Positions 6,229-7,367 of a stretch of DNA of 7,367 bases are shown in pieces. The notes beneath the pieces are model-generated. The model was not told the DNA's origin. It saw only the letters and a program-made list of their open reading frames with translations, and did not search any database. Both the position numbers and the translations under genes were made by a program. The stretch covers positions 1 to 7,367 of the forward strand of contig JAPSGP010000140.1 of assembly GCA_031177445.1 (NCBI GenBank). The letters run 5' to 3'. The DNA comes from Acidimicrobiia bacterium. Its GTDB lineage: Bacteria > Actinomycetota > Acidimicrobiia > IMCC26256 > JACDBD01. How positions within the stretch are numbered: the stretch's first letter is position 1; the number at the start of each line of letters is the position of its first letter.

Positions 6229-6251
6229 CACTCGTGTTCGTTGAGTGCTAA
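6225..6251. promoter_or_regulatory. CIRCE operator (HrcA binding site)
   Basis: TTAGCACTC, the 9-nt spacer GTGTTCGTT, and GAGTGCTAA form a perfect match to the CIRCE consensus. It lies 45 bp upstream of the groEL start. HrcA bound here represses chaperonin genes until heat or misfolded protein titrates the GroE system that keeps HrcA active. No hrcA gene is in the window. Confidence 0.97.
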
Positions 6252-6260
6252 CCGCCGCCG

Positions 6261-6287
6261 CCCCCGAGCCGGGGGCCCTCCAGGGGG
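6261..6287 (+). promoter_or_regulatory. groEL leader with possible alternative hairpins over the RBS
   Basis: The groEL Shine-Dalgarno AGGGGG (6282-6287) lies 9 nt before the ATG. Upstream, CCCCC (6261-6265) can pair either with GGGGG at 6271-6275, leaving the ribosome site free, or with GGGGG at 6283-6287, hiding it. The ribosome site is certain enough to set the start; the switch is only a structural possibility. Confidence 0.35.
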
Positions 6288-6296
6288 TACAAACGT

Positions 6297-7367
6297 ATGC
6301 CGAAGCAGATCGCCTACAGCGAGAACGCCCGCCGCGCCCTCGAGGCGGGCATGAACAAGCTCGCCGACGCCGTGCGGGTCACCCTCGGCCCCAAGGGCCG
6401 CAACGTCGTCCTCGAGAAGAAGTGGGGTGCGCCGACCATCACCAACGATGGTGTTTCCATCGCCAAGGAGGTCGAGCTCGAGGACCCGTACGAGAAGATC
6501 GGCGCCGAGCTGGTCAAGGAAGTAGCGAAGAAGACCGACGACGTCGCCGGTGACGGCACGACCACCGCCACCGTGCTGGCGTGGGCGATGGTTCGCGAGG
6601 GCCTGCGCAACGTGGCCGCCGGCGCCAACCCGATGGTCCTGAAGCGGGGCATCGAGTCGGCGGTCGAGGTAGCGGTCGAGTCGGTGAAGAAGCTGTCGAC
6701 CCCGGTCGAGACCGACAAGGCCCAGATCGCCAACGTCGCCGCCATCTCCGCGGCCGACAAGGAGATCGGCGAGATGATCGCCGAGGCGCTCGAGAAGGTC
6801 GGCACCGACGGCGTGATCACGGTCGAGGAGAGCCAGACCTTCGGGATGGAGCTCGACCTCGTCGAGGGCATGCTCTTCGACAAGGGCTACATCTCTCCCT
6901 ACTTCGTCACCGATCCCGAGCGCATGGAGGCCGTCCTCGACGACGCCTACGTCCTGCTCGTCTCGAGCAAGATCTCGGCGGTCAAGGATCTGCTGCCGGT
7001 GCTCGAGAAGGTCATGCAGACGGGCAAGCCGCTGGCGATCATTGCCGAGGACGTCGAGGGCGAGGCCCTGGCGACGCTGGTCGTCAACAAGATCCGGGGC
7101 ACGTTCAAGTCGGCGGCGGTCAAGGCGCCCGGCTTCGGCGAGCGCCGCAAGGCGATGCTCCAGGACATGGCCATCCTCACCGGCGGCCAGGTGATCTCCG
7201 AAGAGGTCGGGCTCAAGCTCGAGAACGTCACCCTCGACCTGCTCGGCACCGCCCGCAAGGCCGTGGTCACCAAGGACGAGACCACGATCGTCGAGGGCGG
7301 CGGTACCCAGGCCGACATCCAGGGCCGGATCAGCCAGATCAAGCAGGAGATCGAGAACACCGACTCC
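6297..7367 (+). CDS. groEL: GroEL (Hsp60) chaperonin, N-terminal 357 residues
   Basis: The frame is open from ATG 6297 to the window edge, giving 357 of about 540 residues. It begins MPKQIAYSENARRALEAGMNKLA, then TLGPKGRNV (29-37) and ITNDGVSIAKE (48-58). The ATPase motif DVAGDGTTTATVLA follows, with Asp86 corresponding to the catalytic Asp87 of the E. coli protein. The apical domain is complete through GYISPYFVTDPE, KVMQTGKPLAIIAEDVEGEALATLVVNK and VKAPGFGERRKAML. GroEL forms the cytosolic double-ring folding chamber with the GroES lid. The start is set by AGGGGG 9 nt upstream. Two CIRCE-type operators precede it, so HrcA control is near certain. No groES lies upstream; the gene is separately transcribed, like groEL2 of mycobacteria. 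Trp96 (VLAWAMVREG) stands where many GroELs have Gln. The C-terminal tail (Gly-Met or His-rich), which would help class it, is outside the window. Confidence 0.98.
   Translation, partial: MPKQIAYSENARRALEAGMNKLADAVRVTLGPKGRNVVLEKKWGAPTITNDGVSIAKEVELEDPYEKIGAELVKEVAKKTDDVAGDGTTTATVLAWAMVREGLRNVAAGANPMVLKRGIESAVEVAVESVKKLSTPVETDKAQIANVAAISAADKEIGEMIAEALEKVGTDGVITVEESQTFGMELDLVEGMLFDKGYISPYFVTDPERMEAVLDDAYVLLVSSKISAVKDLLPVLEKVMQTGKPLAIIAEDVEGEALATLVVNKIRGTFKSAAVKAPGFGERRKAMLQDMAILTGGQVISEEVGLKLENVTLDLLGTARKAVVTKDETTIVEGGGTQADIQGRISQIKQEIENTDS

Noticed and set aside
6004..6251. Short plus-strand open frames in the groEL upstream region
   Set aside because: They overlap the terminator and both CIRCE sites, have no distinct ribosome site and have shadow-like composition.
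1..7367. CRISPR arrays, insertion sequences, tRNA or rRNA genes
   Set aside because: No regularly spaced repeats, no transposase motifs or terminal inverted repeats, and no cloverleaf or rRNA-like sequence were seen.

Overview
The window is high-GC, gene-dense DNA that reads as an actinobacterial chromosome. Supporting signs are the strong G/C bias at third codon positions, TTG and GTG starts, an actinobacterial-type iron-repressor (DtxR/IdeR) box, HrcA/CIRCE control of groEL, and a GroEL of actinobacterial type. An environmental lineage such as Acidimicrobiia would fit, but that placement is inferred from sequence flavour and was not searched.

Layout. The left edge (3-440, +) is the C-terminal end of a flavin-dependent oxidoreductase. 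It overlaps tail-to-tail with a minus-strand family-2 glycosyltransferase (374-1168) of the polyprenyl-phosphate sugar synthase type. An 84-bp divergent spacer (1169-1252) follows and carries a 19-bp DtxR/IdeR-like iron box. From there a plus-strand gene cluster runs to 5968: a ferric-iron-type substrate-binding lipoprotein (1253-2275), a fused two-domain ABC permease (2283-3923), a polytopic GT-C-like membrane glycosyltransferase overlapping it by 4 bp (3920-5344), and a lipoprotein with a Ser/Thr/Gly/Ala linker and a type-1-copper cupredoxin domain (5363-5968). The spacing is tight (7 bp, -4 bp, 18 bp) and a hairpin terminator follows at 5995-6014, so this is probably one transcript.

About 180 bp without a visible gene comes next. 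The groEL control region then holds a perfect CIRCE operator (6225-6251) and a degenerate second CIRCE about three helical turns upstream (6194-6220). The first 357 codons of groEL (6297 to the window end) close the window. No groES lies upstream.

How the genes may work together. The binding protein and permease are two of the three parts of a Fbp/Afu-type Fe(III) importer; no ATPase gene is present. The iron box supports iron-repressed expression. The cupredoxin could serve iron uptake as a redox partner, and the two glycosyltransferases could form a polyprenyl-phosphate-sugar donor/acceptor pair acting on surface molecules, possibly the Ser/Thr-rich lipoprotein itself. These functional links are inference from context. 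The groEL unit is a separate heat-shock-regulated transcription unit.
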